Positions 63,970-64,000 of a stretch of DNA of 64,000 bases are shown piece after piece. The notes beneath the pieces were generated by a model. The model saw only the letters and a list, made by a program, of their open reading frames with translations, had not been told where the DNA came from and did no database searches. Where the stretch lies: the NCBI RefSeq assembly GCF_000152625.1, contig NZ_CH724156.1, forward strand, positions 1,484,966 to 1,548,965, written 5' to 3'. The DNA is from Roseovarius nubinhibens ISM. GTDB taxonomy: Bacteria; Pseudomonadota; Alphaproteobacteria; Rhodobacterales; Rhodobacteraceae. Position 1 is the first letter of the stretch, and each line of letters starts with the position of its first letter. The translations under genes and the position numbers were made by a program.

Positions 63970-63996
63970 GGACTTTCGGGTCCGCGCTCTTTGACA
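63970..63996 (+). promoter_or_regulatory. rRNA antitermination site: boxB-like hairpin and boxA
   Basis: A small hairpin, GGACT (63970-63974) and GGTCC (63979-63983), with a TTCG loop is followed two bases later by GCTCTTTGACA (63986-63996). The latter closely matches the boxA consensus of rRNA leaders (GCTCTTTAACA in E. coli). The order boxB-boxA is that of ribosomal operons. Confidence 0.75.
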
Positions 63997-64000
63997 TTGA

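Larger units (their letters stand above)
63560..64000. other. Regulatory region leading into an rRNA operon (16S gene not in window)
   Basis: From left to right: an inverted repeat CGGAATCG (63562-63569) and CGATTCCG (63585-63592) that includes two GANTC sites; a strongly AT-rich block (63680-63785) resembling an UP element; a promoter at 63791-63819; a GC-rich leader; and boxB/boxA at the right edge. No protein gene is present. The layout matches rrn upstream regions of Rhodobacterales. Confidence 0.65.

Overview
The window looks like a chromosomal segment of an alphaproteobacterium of the order Rhodobacterales (Roseobacter/Paracoccaceae type). This rests on the high GC content, a CcrM-type GANTC methyltransferase, the DUF4170-waaA-lpxK gene order, TRAP and tripartite tricarboxylate (TTT) transporters, RTX and Hint_2 proteins, and DUF2793 and DciA (DUF721) genes. 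The genus cannot be fixed from the sequence. About 60 protein genes are packed tightly. No tRNA gene, insertion sequence, CRISPR array or prophage was found. The right edge runs into what looks like the promoter and boxB/boxA leader of a ribosomal RNA operon whose 16S gene lies just outside.

Layout. 1-2.9 kb: end of a TRAP transporter (DctP-DctQ-DctM) and a gamma-carbonic anhydrase. 3-4.9 kb: rnhB, then ccrM behind three clustered GANTC sites. 5.2-6.7 kb: a PACE-family efflux gene divergent from a LysR regulator. 6.7-9.5 kb: alkB-type alkane hydroxylase, mutY and dciA. 9.5-13 kb: a DsbA-like oxidoreductase with an acidic low-complexity linker, a CoA-transferase and a class V aminotransferase-fold enzyme. 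13-15.5 kb: lipid A/Kdo genes lpxK, waaA and DUF4170. 15.7-19.9 kb: a glutamine amidotransferase, then a LysR gene divergent from a four-gene cassette (flavin monooxygenase, flavin reductase, tautomerase, alpha/beta hydrolase). 20-24 kb: a phosphatase and two RTX proteins.

24-35 kb is a capsule/exopolysaccharide locus: glycosyltransferase, KpsT, KpsE, divergent KpsM, an RgpF-WbsX glycosyltransferase, a sulfotransferase, a DUF2793 protein and a Wzc-type tyrosine kinase. 35-42 kb is mostly housekeeping: ribA, a response regulator with a folded 5' leader, a GAF histidine kinase, xth, thioredoxin/TPR, a LON-domain protein, Trm112 and an EamA transporter. 42-47 kb is a second glycan cassette: a hydrolase-glycosyltransferase fusion, a sulfotransferase-like protein, a GT32-like protein and a methyltransferase. 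47-50.6 kb: a membrane-anchored glutamate-synthase-like protein and a LysR/permease pair.

50.9-57.8 kb is a coherent sugar-acid type catabolic unit: RraA/HMG-aldolase family, 2,5-dioxovalerate-type dehydrogenase, TctC-TctB-TctA and a GntR/FCD regulator. The window closes with a GlxA-type AraC regulator, two LysE exporters, a Hint-domain protein, msrP-msrQ and the rRNA leader.

The most unusual signals are: a 39-bp intergenic repeat found three times, made of 11-bp TACCG units; nested inverted repeats directly in front of the response regulator start codon; the hydrolase-glycosyltransferase fusion cassette; and the regulatory GANTC clustering at ccrM.
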